From Theodoxus fluviatilis (Eukaryota > Mollusca > Gastropoda > Cycloneritida > Neritidae), in assembly GCA_034096865.1 (NCBI GenBank), contig JAWQFJ010026605.1, positions 67,001 through 131,000 of the forward strand: a stretch of DNA of 64,000 bases, in the 5' to 3' direction. The position numbers and the translations under genes are program-made. The notes beneath the pieces are model-generated. The model was given only the letters and a program-made list of their open reading frames with translations. It was not told the DNA's origin and searched no databases. Below are positions 10,898 through 61,813 of this stretch, in pieces. Position 1 is the stretch's first letter; every line of letters begins with the position of its first letter.

Positions 10898-10938
10898 CAT
10901 TCTAGTAAACTAGAGATTTCGCCTACCGGCAAAAGTAT
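10898..10938 (-). repeat. 41-bp inverted repeat, right arm
   Basis: Exact reverse complement of 9859-9899; similarity stops abruptly on both sides. See the finding on this structure. Confidence 0.9.
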
Positions 10939-11291
10939 CTCTAGCACAGTTCACATCACGTGTTGGAAGGTTTTTGGCCAATTTATGCAAGCGGAGGTCA
11001 CACGAGAGGCTTGTGGGATAGCCGATGTGCTCCCTGACATACGCCATTAAAGTAGTTCTAAGACTATTTCGCACAAAACTCTTAACTTACTCTTATTGAG
11101 ACAACAAACAAGCGTTCATTCGATATAATAAAATGTTTGTGTTGAAATGGAACCAAGTTTTTACATCTGAATGATTTCTGTAAAAAGTGGAGAGAAAAAT
11201 AGTATCAGAACGAACTATTTTTGGCGCAAGGCTGTAATGCCAAGGGTCAAGCCTATTACGTATTCATTGCGAACTGTGCCAGTCAATACTA
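10939..11291. other. Unassigned sequence between the 41-bp repeat and the long inverted repeat
   Basis: No gene recognised. The left edge of the insertion into gag lies between 10886 and 11291 and could not be fixed. Confidence 0.4.
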
Positions 11292-11930
11292 CCAAAGATT
11301 ATAGGTTACACAAAGATAGCTCATGCCGAGCTTTTGCTATAATTATAGAGTTACAAGACGCTCGGAACGCAGCGCCCCAAGCGGCCACGACTATGGGGAA
11401 GTAATCACACTGCTTAGATACATGTAAAAAGTGCTTGTTTGTCGACGCGTTTCTGATGCATTCCGATCATGCTTGTGAATACATTTACGGTGTAATGTGT
11501 AATAAAATGCTTTGCTGCAATAATGGGGGTGTTTTGGCTTTGTTTTTTTGTAGCAGGCGTTGTGAAATCGAAATATTTGGTTCATCGAAATGTGAGCCTA
11601 TAGTCCGTTTCAACATTGCTCTGTCAGTGGAGACAAAGACCCTCTACAATAAGATGATTCATCCGGTCACTTCCGGCGAAATTAGGATCATGCGCGCCAC
11701 CAAGCGGTAACCGTGTTTAGCCGGTAGAGTGGTACAAATAGAAGCTGATGAGATGATCGCTAGATCGTGGCAAAAGGATGACACTAAAGCATGCAAAAAG
11801 ATTATTTAGATTAAAAACTAATCGAAAATAGTCATATTAGACTGTTTTAACGTATACTTTCTCCACAAAACCCACAGAAGATAAGTAAACAAACCTCACC
11901 GTACGTACCTAGCTGGCTAGCAGACGAACG
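11292..11930 (+). repeat. Long inverted repeat, left arm
   Basis: Shares with the right arm the blocks ATTATAGGTTACACAAAGAT, GGGGAAGTAATCACACTGCT and GAAAATAGTCATATTAGACT, in inverse orientation. Confidence 0.85.
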
Positions 11931-14699
11931 CGATTGAACCGCAGTCACTACGCCAGCAGACTATCGAGCTAGTGTGATATAATGTTTCATGTAAAGCTCG
12001 AATGAGTAGCAGCAGATAACTGTTTAGTTCTGACTTGAATTGACAATTTCGTTTCCCTGGTCTGGCGAGGACCGAAAATTCACTATCATCCAGTCGATGA
12101 GTGACTTGTACCGCACTCGGCATAATGTATAACTTCACGTAGTTCGGCTTGTGAAGATGATATTAACCGTAGATTTTAGTTGTGCGCGAATAGTGCTTTT
12201 GATATCAATGTTTAGTAATTATTGTCGGATCAGATAGCGAAACGATCACAAGCAACTTAAACGAGCCTGGCCTTGGGAGCAGCGCTTAAGTTAAGTTTGA
12301 TTCGGCAACTGCAGTCGAACCAAAGACCCTCTACTGGCTGCTTGGGGGCTGCCCCTGGCTGAGCTACTGAAACAATGCATGAAAGCCCAGCATTACTTTC
12401 ATAAGGGGGGAAAACCCTTATGGTTACAGTAACCCGACCAATCCTTTTTTCTGCCAACCCCTAACTTTTTTTCTCCATCATGCAAAGAAAGAATTTAAGA
12501 GAAAATTGTAATTGAAGGTAAACAAGCAACCATTAAAAAAAATAAATTCCAAGCACTTTTTTCTTATCAGTCAGATCATATACTATGTCACCAAAATGAC
12601 ACCAAATCACTTTGATTTAACACTTTAAAGCAATTATTGATTTTTTTAATTAATTTTCAAAAATATGGGTCAAATGAAGGTCAAAATCGTAGGTCCTAAA
12701 AAGTGGACCAAGTCCATTAAAAAGAAAGTTTTTGTCCTAGAGCTTCAAAACTTGCACTAAAAATTGATCTTGTTCCCCCAAATCTAGGAAATAGGTTTCA
12801 TAAAAATATCCATGATGTGGGGTGAGTAAATACTTTTTTTGTGATATCCGTAATGGGTTTTTCAAGAACAACGGCAGCCTACATGATGTAGATATATTCT
12901 TAAAAATCAGTAAATTGCCATTTCTCTCCCTCACCTAAGGAAAATGTCCACATTGTTGTTTTGAACAGGCACAATGATAACTTTGCTGTTGAGTTGCATT
13001 TTAAGAGTGTTTTAGGAACACAGATTCACAAATGTCCAACATGCGATGGAACCAAACAGAAACTAAATTCCAGTAAACTGTTCAACAAATGCACTTTTGC
13101 TGATTTATTCTGGTTCATAACACATCCAAAATAAATTCTATGGCCAAGAACAATCCACAAACAGACTTGAAAGGAATACTTACATACAAAATCTTCCAAT
13201 TAATATTATATTACATACAAGAATACTTAAGTTAATGATTTTCTTATCATGAAAGCAAGGCAAATCAAGTCAGCATCTTCATAACTGGCAAGTAAATAGC
13301 TCACATGATACAGTTGCTCCATACATAAAAGAAGACTATTAGTTCTTTGCACAATCTTTCTATAAATGCCTTAGCTTAATGCTATGAGAATTTGTGATTC
13401 TTAACTTCAAGTTATACAGAGCTTTGAAATATCACATGTGTACACAGTGACACACACATGCCCTCTGCATGTCTGGTGGTGTAGGTAATCACTGACCGAT
13501 CATTAAAATTTTTTCCATTACCATGATCATGAATCAAAGATTGAGGAAATTGCTGTGAACTATGCAATCCAAAGAAGAAAATAATACAGACTAGAAGTTA
13601 CCCAAGTACATTAATGTCATTAATAAAAACAAATCATCAGTGCTTTCACCTTTTTTTTCAAACTACAGCAACTTCAAAAACACTCATTTATATTCAATAG
13701 CAGGGCATGCTCTGCCCATGTTTACAAAGCTTACAGTTAGTCATAAACCTATGGCATCAGTAGTCCTTGACATTGCAGTTTCTGCATACAATTTTTGTTT
13801 GCGAAAATGTTGATGAGTATTAAATTAATGATGCATGTGGAATTTATTATAGTGAATAATAGTGGCCAAAACATTTCATCGCAATGAATAAACGCAACCG
13901 ATCATAGCAGGAATGAAAAAAAAGGTCATAAAGATAAACAAAACTTACAAACACTATGCCGGAAAGCTAGCATAAAAAAGCAAGCACGTAGGTTTTACAA
14001 ACATGACAGTTGACACATGGCAACTCGCTTTGTGGAGATGAGCATTATTGAAGTTGAAAACTAGTTATGTACAGTGGAGTCCACTTATAGTGAACTCTGT
14101 TATTGTGGTTTTCCTGTTATTGTGAACAGTTTTTAATTTGGTTGTCTATTTGCACGTGACCGTGTATCTAGTGCCCAGGCTATTTGCACGTGACCGTATA
14201 TCAAGTGACCATGCAGGCTGTTTACACGGCAAGTTATTTTCACCGCAAGCAATACGGAAATCATGAAATCTGCATTTTTTTGCTTACAATATCTGTTTGT
14301 GTTTCCCTACTACAGTAGATCTATGCAATTCTATAGTAATAAACATAAAATTACACGGCATGAGCCATGACCGTACTCAGTAAATCCTTCTATCTCGCTA
14401 CTATCGCAGCGAGCGGTTCGGCCAGAAAAAGTAGGCCTACAGATACTGTGTTTACAGACAGAAGGATTTTTCTTCACCAGCCTTTGTTTAGTTATCGATA
14501 TTTAATTTTAAAACTTGCAATATAATAATATAATATAATATAAAAGTGATTAATTCTCATTACGATTTCTGTTGTGGGTATGTAGAAAATTGTCTCACTT
14601 GACTTGAGCGTCACGGTTTCCGCTTGGGGCGCCACGGTCGGCTCCGTCATCATTATTTTATATAGGCCGAGTGCCGGATGAACCATCTTATTGTAGAGG

Positions 14700-15263
14700 G
14701 TCTTTGGTGGAGACAAAGATTATTCGTCTGCTAGCCATCTAGGTACATACGACCGGTGAGGTTTGTTTACTTATCTTCTGTGGGTTTTGTGCAGAAAGTA
14801 TACGTTAAAACAGTCTAATATGACTATTTTCGATTAGTTTTTAATCTAATTAATATTTTTGCATGTTTTAACGCGGCCGGATCTTTGGCATTACTCCTCG
14901 GGCGTGCGAAGTCAGTAGCGTCCACTGACAGAGCAATGTTTAAACGGACTATAGGCTCACGCGCATGCGCACAAGCATCCATTTAGATGAACCAAATCTT
15001 TCGATTTCACAACGCCTGCTACAAAAAAACAAAGCCAAAACACCCCATTATTGCAGCAAAGCATTTTATTACACATTACACCGTAAATGTATTCACAAAC
15101 ATGATCGGAATGCATCAGAAACGCGTCGACAAACAAGCACTTTTTACATGTATCTAAGCAGAGTGATTACTTCCCCATAGTCCAGGCCGCTTGGGGCGCA
15201 ACGTGTCTCGATCCTCATAACAATGAGCTTATGAGCTATCTTTGTGTAACCTATAATCTTTGG
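14700..15263 (-). repeat. Long inverted repeat, right arm
   Basis: Reverse complement of much of 11292-11930; a short part (the TAGAGGGTCTTTGGTGGAGA area near 14695) lies in a different relative position from the left arm, indicating rearrangement. Confidence 0.85.
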
Positions 15264-15269
15264 GGGAAG

Positions 15270-16160
15270 TAACCCGGCTTGACACCGTCATCTGCAGACT
15301 GGAGAGAAAGCTGGAAGAGAAAGAAGAAACAAAAGTAAGCCTCTCCTATCCAGCCAGATTTTGCACCCAAGATAACTACCGGGCGTCCAAGCAACTTCGC
15401 ACCAAGGCGTTCGTGTCAATCCAGGAAGAGGCATACCCCCCCAGCCAGTCGTCCAGTGCAGCGGCCACAAACGTACGATGGGAAGGCACCGTGGGATGCC
15501 TACCACATCCAGTTCGAGGTGACTGCGCAGATCAACGGTTGGGGAGAACAGGAGAAAGCGAGTTTCCTCATCTCCAGCCTGACAGGACAAGCGCTGACAG
15601 TTATGGAAACCATCCCACCCGAAGGCAGGAAAGACTACACTGCAGACCAGGCTAAGGCAGAAATCTACAGGAGAAAGCGCAAAAAGGGAGAATCACTCAT
15701 CGAGTTGGCGGCTGACATCGAGAGGCTGGTGAGGCGAGCGCACCCTGCCTTTAACAGGGAGGCAATCGACGATTTGGCTCGGGAGAAGTTCATAGATGCC
15801 CTCGCCGACGACGAAGCGAAACACCAAGTACAGGTGTTGGCTCCCTCTACCTTTATGGAAGCAGTCAACACCGCTCTCCGTGTTGAGGCTATCGCTCAAC
15901 GCGAGGAAACGACCCAGCGAGCATCTCACCCTCACCGCATCAGAGCCATGCAGGAGAAGCCGGAGGGTGACGGCGACACTCTCTCTGTGACCCAGTTTCG
16001 CCAGCTGATGGCGGAGCTGTTGGAGAAGATGCAAAACCGCTTTTCCCGTCAGGACGGACACGAAAGGCAGATCAGATGCTATAATTGCGACAAGACAGGC
16101 CACATCGCTCGCCGCTGTCCACAGGGAAAGAAGAAGACCACCACAGCCCCGGAAAACTAG
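15270..16160 (+). pseudogene. gypsy gag with CCHC zinc knuckle
   Basis: The main frame (15456-16160) encodes a retrotransposon gag capsid segment (YDGKAPWDAYHIQFE, then YTADQAKAEIYRRKRKKGES and REKFIDALADDE) and a C-terminal CYNCDKTGHIARRCP knuckle. The part before about 15450 is readable in another frame (RLERKLEEKEETK), showing a frameshift. Gag packages the RNA and forms the particle. It overlaps the protease frame. Confidence 0.9.
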
Positions 16161-16576
16161 GATGCGCCGGGCTTAAGGGGCAAAGCCCGGCGTCCCCTGC
16201 TTCCACCGCCCCACATCCCATCAGTCATCGGCTGAAGAGTGTCCGCGTAGACCCAGGAGGACCGGCGATCGAGGTTCACATCGACGGCAACCGTCATCAG
16301 GCACTGATCGACTCAGGAGCGACCATTTCTGTGATAAAGACTGATCTGTACTCCTTCCAGAGAAGAGAGGAATCAGCGATGGTGCTCACGGACGTCATGC
16401 ACAGACCGACCCCTGTGCACGGCGTCGTGACAGTGAAGGTGAAGGCCTGTGAGCAAGTTGTTTCTCACCCCTTCGTGATCGTCAATGTAGAAGATGACGT
16501 CATCCTGGGGATAGACTTTTTGCAGAAGCATTGCTGTGTTATAGACTGGAGACTGTCCCTCCTACTGATTGATTAG
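16085..16576 (+). pseudogene. gypsy aspartic protease
   Basis: Contains EVHIDGNRHQALIDSGATIS with the DSGA catalytic motif and VILGIDFLQKH, the usual second retropepsin motif. The frame overlaps the end of gag by about 75 bases, consistent with frameshift-linked gag-pol. It ends in a stop at 16574-16576, and RT is missing beyond. Confidence 0.87.
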
Positions 16577-16582
16577 CACCAC

Positions 16583-17043
16583 GTGCAGTTGAAGGGTCTT
16601 GGGGGTGAAGGGAATGCTTCACTGCGGCCCTCAGGAGCCTTGAGGCGGATCACCGCTCAAGAGACGCCTCTGGCAGCTGCACAGAGACAGGACCCTGACC
16701 TGCAGCCCATCATCCGCTGGATGGAGGACATGCCTGTCCGCCCACCCTGGAGGAAGGTCGTCGTTACCAGCCCTGTCACCAAGGCGTACTGGACCCAGTG
16801 GGATGCCTTGCAGCTGACGGATGGAGCGCTGTACAGAAAGTGGATGGACGAGAAGGGAGAAAATGCCGCCTTCTCCCTGTTCTGCCGAGAGCCATGCAGG
16901 ATAAAGCGCTGAGACAGGTACACGATGACCCAGCAGCTGGCCACCTCGGAAGGCAGAAGACGTACCGACGCGTCTGTGAGCGGTACTTTTGGATTGGTCG
17001 ACACAAGTCCGTTCGCAACTTGTGTCGGCGCTGTGCCCTCTGA
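16583..17043 (+). pseudogene. gypsy integrase zinc-binding region, frameshifted
   Basis: A first frame (to 16912) has the pre-integrase segment ITAQETPLAAAQRQDPDLQP. After a single-base shift near 16890 a second frame has VHDDPAAGHLGRQKTYRRV and YFWIGRHKSVRNLCRRC, the His/Cys pairs of the HHCC domain. The catalytic core that should follow is absent. Confidence 0.85.
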
Positions 17044-17103
17044 GCCTCACGGACAAGACTCCACAGTCGCCATAGTGGCCCTAGCAAGACTGACAGTTCT
17101 GCA

Positions 17104-17529
17104 GTGGTCGCCAGGCCATTGGTGGATACTCCCCGTGAAGTGCCCCAGGGTGTGGAGCCGCTCCAGGGTATGCTGCAGGCAGTGGGAAAGTCCGCAAGGA
17201 CACACCTGCAGCGGAGCGTGGAGACTGGTTACGAACGCAAGGCCTATCACCAGACCTCTCCTGATGGCACTGTACGGTGGTTCTCAAACCCACAGGCTGA
17301 GAAGGGATGCACCACCAAGCTGGCCCGGCCACTGGCAGGACGTTACGTGAACCGTGCCCATCTCTGGAAGTACCAGGGACAACTACCGCCAGACTGGTGG
17401 CAGTCGCCAAGACGCCACCCTAACCCGACCGACGACGAGCCTAGAGAAACACTGTATCAGGACGAGAGCGAAGATGGAGCGACCCCAGAGGACATGCAGA
17501 CATACACGCGCCGAGGGCGGCGTGTGTGA
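17104..17529 (+). pseudogene. gypsy integrase C-terminal region
   Basis: The frame has LARPLAGRYVNRAHLWKYQG, which resembles the SH3-like/GPY-type tail of gypsy integrase, followed by an acidic end. Together with the missing core it marks an internal deletion of several kilobases relative to a full element. Confidence 0.65.
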
Positions 17530-17872
17530 CGCGCCCCTCTCGTTTCCTGTGAGGAGTTCTATACTTTCAGTGACAGTATGGACAGTGGTCTTGCAGACAT
17601 ATTGACCCCATGGACTGGTCAGAAGCTACCGCAAGGAAGCTTACGCCCATGTGTCAGGTCTCTGCATCTAGGCCACTCCCTCTGTCATTCTTGGACTACC
17701 TGGACTGTGGATTGACTTTTCCCGGTATTTTGTTGTTGTTGTTGATGATGAAAATGCTGTTGCTAGTTGTGTATTTTTGAGGTGCTAGTTTATGGTGTAT
17801 TGTAAATTTAATGGTGGAGTTGTATATGTAGTGAGACCGACGAGGTCGTTTCGGTCTTTAGGGGAGGAGCTA
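17530..17872 (+). other. 3' untranslated part of the gypsy element with polypurine tract
   Basis: No ORF. AGGGGAGGAGC at about 17860-17870 directly precedes the LTR and fits a polypurine tract. Confidence 0.6.
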
Positions 17873-18350
17873 TGTTGTGAAGGTTCTAGAATCTGCCCCA
17901 GTGTTGTGGGCGCAGTTGTTTTGGTATATATCGGTCAGGTCATTGACCGACGCGCGAGCGAGTGAAGCTAAAATTGGCTTTGTTATGTCACGTGACGTTA
18001 GTCGTGAAGGCCGCACAAGAATTGAGTATGTTCGCCCTTGTACTGGAAGTTTCTGGTATTTGAGGAAATGTATATGAGGAGCGACAGAGAGAGTGGGGGA
18101 GAGCAGCAGATACGACCAAGATGTGAGAGATTATCTTGTGGGAGAAGCGAGCCTCTGCTGTACTGTGTGCAGAGTGAAGTTGCCACGAGTTGTACCACGA
18201 ATTGCTGTTGGCTGATTTTCACCACTGTGTTGCGATCAGTGCGTGAATAACATTTATCGAAAACGACCACCAGTGTCTGTCACTTCGACTTGCTAGCGCA
18301 AGCCAGGAGAACCCCCGTACATCAGGATATTGCAAGAGAAGAGTGCAACA
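17873..18350 (+). repeat. 3' LTR of the gypsy element
   Basis: 478 bp beginning TGTTG and ending CAACA, the short inverted ends typical of LTRs. Matches 10013-10535. Contains a perfect palindrome GTCACGTGAC at 17987-17996 that is mutated in the 5' copy. It lies 0.95 kb upstream of the cryptochrome start, on the same strand. Confidence 0.92.
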
Positions 18351-19294
18351 CTTGCATGATATCAAAGACCACCCGCTTGTTCAGGAGGCGCGCGCGATTC
18401 AAAGCGCTGCTCAGCGCTGCATGTGATTCACTCCTGAACGGCAATTTTGGGGTGTGATTCACTCAGCGCTGTGCAGCGCTCTGAATCACCAATCCGACGT
18501 GATTCAGACGATTTTGCACCACATTCAAAATGGCGTCTTCGATCCCGCACTGGCCGTCGATGCGTAAAATAACCCCCAGAAACATCATTTTGGGACTGGA
18601 ACGGGCTTTATTTGCCCCAAGCGCTCTGTGTGTGCAAGTAATGGCAAGTAAGGATGATACAGTAGTGGACTTTATTCATGCAGAATACATTTAAACACTC
18701 CCAGGATCACCCAAATGGGTGAGATGATTGCGTGTGTGACTGTTTTTGAACACCCCGCCGCACTCCGTCAAATTCAGGGGATTTGATCTCCAGAGAATGC
18801 CAGTTGTTATGTTAGGAGCTTACTACGGCTGAAGATAATCCCCACATAACAGTACAACATAACAACATTTTGCTGTAGCCTTGGTTTTTGGCTGGAGCCA
18901 ACAAATAACAACAGCCTTTGCCCAAGGCAATACATGTATGATGATATCAAAGATCGTGTATGCACTCCTGGCCACTTATAAGCCACCGGAAGACAATTAG
19001 AGAATAGGCACGATCTTTTAAGATCGTTAGAACTAGGCTAGTAAAAAGTGAGAATAGCCAAAATCAGCTGAAGACATATCTATCTATCTAAGAGTTATCT
19101 CCCATTTTGTTTTTTATGAGTTTACATAAAGCGGCCTAGAGATACATGTGGGCTTTTACTTCGTGATCTATTGCACATCGTGTAGCTTTAGTTCACACGT
19201 GCCGCTCCACACGAGTCACGACAACACTCAAAACGCAACACAGTGCACATGTGGCATATATGCAAGAGCGAAGACCCATTGTATGTCACGTAGA
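18351..19294 (+). other. Upstream region of the cryptochrome gene
   Basis: No ORF or clear TATA-type core promoter recognised. A 24-bp imperfect inverted repeat lies at 18396-18419 and 18464-18487. The words ATGATATCAAAG occur at 18357 and 18942. Alternative in-frame ATG codons at 19148 and 19283 precede the chosen start. Confidence 0.4.
18396..18487. repeat. Short inverted repeat (hairpin-capable)
   Basis: 18396-18419 (GATTCAAAGCGCTGCTCAGC start) is inverted at 18464-18487 with about 22 of 24 bases matching. Spacer 44 bp, which itself repeats TGATTCACTC. Confidence 0.75.
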
Positions 19295-58834
<39,540 letters not shown>

Positions 58835-59548
58835 GGACAGCCCTATTGCTCAGTTCCATGGTTCTTGAACTCAGTTTTGTTTTATTTTGTTTTGAGATTC
58901 ATCACCAGCATTTAGAGGGCGGTTTGGACTTTCTGGTTGTCAGATGGAGATAACATGGAAGACTATGAGGGTGTTGTGGGCAGAACAAAAATGATACTTC
59001 AATTTCCACAGGCCAAAGCTCTGGGATTATGCATGTCAAAATGGGGTTTGTGTCAAGATGATTTCCTTAGCCAATCCAGGGACTGCAGGGATGGAACATG
59101 TTTCTTCAGAAGCCAACTTTTCCTACAGACTTTTATTCAGGCACTTATTCAGCCTGATCAAGCGAGGCATTTGCTGCAAGGGTGTCATTTGCCTCCATAG
59201 TTTGGAATTTCAGGTGGTTCCATGCAGTGTTGTCAGTATCACAAGGTTTAATCCATACCATGGATAAAATACTCATTATGAAGAAATTTCTTGTGGCACA
59301 TGCAGAGGTGTTCAGGCCTCAACTTACAAAAAACACACATTTATTACTGGTGTTGATGCCTCCTCTTCTGTTTCATGTCCTAGATGAGTGCCAATAAAGC
59401 TTTCATTTGAGGAAAAGCTCATGTACTGTATTGTTACTCATTTAGATGATGTACAGTAGAACACTATTAAATGCTTGCAGTGAATTACTTGCTTTCGTTT
59501 GCCACAATGTCTTTTCTTTCACTCACAAGTCATTCATGCTTGTAGTGA
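58835..59548 (+). other. Probable 3' UTR and flank of cry-DASH
   Basis: No ORF of interest; AATAAA at 59393. Confidence 0.45.
59393..59398 (+). promoter_or_regulatory. Candidate polyadenylation signal of cry-DASH
   Basis: AATAAA 559 bases after the stop codon, the first good signal downstream in the same strand. The 3' UTR assignment is by position only. Confidence 0.45.
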
Positions 59549-59690
59549 TGGGTGGATGGATGGAGTTATCACGCCTTTGCAGACTATATAAGGCCATTAT
59601 GCACGTAAATCCCAAGAATAGTTAAAACACAAATAAAGTTATGATGTCCCTATTTGTTCGCCATTTACAAATCATGTAGGGTGATGCAGA
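59549..59690 (+). repeat. Dispersed repeat family S, copy 3
   Basis: GGATGGATGGAGTTATCACGC, then TAAGGCCATTATGCACG and GATGTCCCTATTTGTTCGCC, as in copy 1. Confidence 0.68.
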
Positions 59691-60161
59691 GCATCAATTC
59701 TGACCCCCAACCCACATGGGGCTGCTTGTAGTGAAGTAAAGATAATGAACTGGTGGATAAAACGAACTCTTAAGCATCTAAAAATATTTTCCCATCCTTA
59801 TTTAGGACTACAAATAACTGTAAATTTATTACACTCTTTTAGTCACCCATTAAGCGGTGTTGTAGTGGCATGATTGAATGCTGTTGCTGGGTCAGACTGC
59901 CCTTAAGTTGCATAGATGTACGATGCCCAATGGATATAATGTACTACCGTTATGAAAAATAAAATATATTGCCTTGACTTCAACTATCTTTAGGAAGCAC
60001 ACATTTGTGAACACAGAGTTTGAAAATAGATGCACAATTCACCAGGCATGCGACAATTCCATTGCTCAAGAAGAGAAGTGACAAGATTTCCAAATGGCCT
60101 TGGTGCAGTGGAGGGGGACAGGAATGGCAGCAGCTCATCTTAACACTGCCAAGCCACACAC
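59691..60161. other. Unassigned 3' flank
   Basis: No gene recognised. Confidence 0.4.
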
Positions 60162-61813
60162 ATGACAAGACAGCACTGCTGTTCTAGAGCTGGTGCTGCA
60201 GCCACACAGGATAGCACTGCTGTTCAAATGCTGGTGCTGCAGCCACACAGGATAGCACTGCTGTTCAAATGCTGGTGCTGCAGCCACACACAGGACAGCA
60301 CTGCTGTTCAAATGCTGGTGCTGCAGCCACACACAGGATAGCACTGCTGTTCAAATGCTGGTGCTGCAGCCACACACAGGACAGCACTGCTGTTCAAATG
60401 CTGGTGCTGCAGCCACACACAGGACAGCACTGCTGTTCTAGAGCTGGTGCTGCAGCCACACACAGGAGAGCACTGCTGTTCAAATGCTGGTGCTGCAGCC
60501 ACACACAGGAGAGCACTGCTGTTCTAGAGCTGGTGCTGCAGCCACACACAGGAGAGCACTGTTGTTCTAGAGCTGGTGCTGCAGCCACACACAGGAGAGC
60601 ACTGTTGTTCTAGAGCTGGTGCTGCAGCCACACACAGGAGAGCACTGCTGTTCTAGAGCTGGTGCTGCAGCCACACAGGATAGCACTGCTGTTCTAGAGC
60701 TGGTGCTGCAGCCACACAGGATAACACTGCTGTTCTAGAGCTGGTGCTGCAGCCACACACAGCACTGCTGTTCTAGAGCTGGTGCTGCAGCCACACAGGA
60801 CAGCACTGCTGTTCTAGAGCTGGTGCTGCAGCCACACACAGGATAGCACTGCTGTTCAAATGCTGGTGCTGCAGCCACACAGGACAAGACAGCACTGCTG
60901 TTCAAATGCTGGTGCTGCAGCCACACAGGACAGCACTGCTGTTCTAGAGCTGGTGCTGCAGCCACACACAGGATAGCACTGCTGCTCAAATGCTGGTGCA
61001 GCAGCCACACAGGATAGCACTGCTGTTCAAATGCTGGTGCTGCAGCCACACACAGGATAGCACTGCTGTTCAAATGCTGGTGCTGCAGCCACACACAGGA
61101 TAGCACTGCTGTTCAAATGCTGGTGCTGCAGCCACACACAGGATAACACTGCTGTTCAAATGCTGGTGCTGCAGCCACACAGGACAGCACTGCTGTTCAA
61201 ATGCTGGTGCTGCAGCCACACACAGGATAACACTGCTGTTCAAATGCTGGTGCAGCAGCCACACACAGGACAGCACTGCTGTTCAAATGCTGGTGCTGCA
61301 GCCACACACAGGATAGCACTGCTGTTCTAGAGCTGGTGCTGCAGCCACACAGGATAGCACTGCTGTGTTCTAGAGCTGGTGCTGCAGCCACACATGACAA
61401 GACAGCACTGCTGTTCAAGAGCTGGTGTTGCAGCCACACACAGGACAGCACTGCTGTTCTAGAGCTGGGCTGCAGCCACACAGGATAGCACTGCTGTTCT
61501 AGAGCTGGTGCTGCAGCCACACAGGATAGCACTGCTGTTCTAGAGCTGGTGCTGCAGCCACACATGACAAGACAGCACTGCTGTTCAAGAGCTGGTGCTG
61601 CAGCCACACACAACATGATAGCACTGCTGTTCAAGAGCTGGTGCTGCAGCCACACAGGATAGCACTGCTGTTCTAGAGCTGGTGCTGCAGCCACACAGGA
61701 GAGCACTGCTGTTCAAGAGCTGGTGCTGCAGCCACACAGGACAGCACTGCTGTTCTATAGCTGGTGCTGCAGCCACACATGACAAGACAGCACTGCTGTT
61801 CTAGAGCTGGTGC
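60162..61813 (+). repeat. Minisatellite of about 41-43 bp, roughly 40 units
   Basis: Units of GCTGGTGCTGCAGCCACACA plus (CA)GGATAGCACTGCTGTTC and either AAAT or TAGA. Variants alternate (CAAAT in the 5' and middle parts, TAGA or AAGA elsewhere), suggesting higher-order blocks. Apparent Ala/Gln-rich ORFs are artefacts. Confidence 0.96.

Larger units (their letters stand above)
11292..15263. mobile_element. Foldback-like element with long imperfect inverted ends
   Basis: About 11292-11930 and 14700-15263 are inverted copies, both starting from the outside with CCAAAGATTATAGGTTACAC. The arms differ by insertions and deletions (for example a block at about 11625-11790 without a counterpart at the same place). 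The interior (about 11930-14690) is AT-rich with no recognisable ORF. No target duplication could be identified. It interrupts the gypsy gag and is therefore younger than it. Long inverted ends without a transposase suggest a non-autonomous DNA element. Confidence 0.75.
10013..18350 (+). mobile_element. Ty3/gypsy-type retrotransposon, internally deleted and split by a large insertion
   Basis: LTRs at 10013-10535 and 17873-18350 flank gag (10588-10885 and about 15270-16160), protease (16085-16576), integrase zinc-binding region (about 16583-17043) and integrase C-terminal region (about 17104-17529). Reverse transcriptase, RNase H and the integrase catalytic core are absent, so the copy cannot move by itself. 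The 10.9-15.27 kb part of gag is occupied by an unrelated element with long inverted ends. Confidence 0.88.

Noticed and set aside
16631..17410. Several minus-strand ORFs over 100 codons
   Set aside because: Shadows of the gypsy integrase frames on the plus strand.
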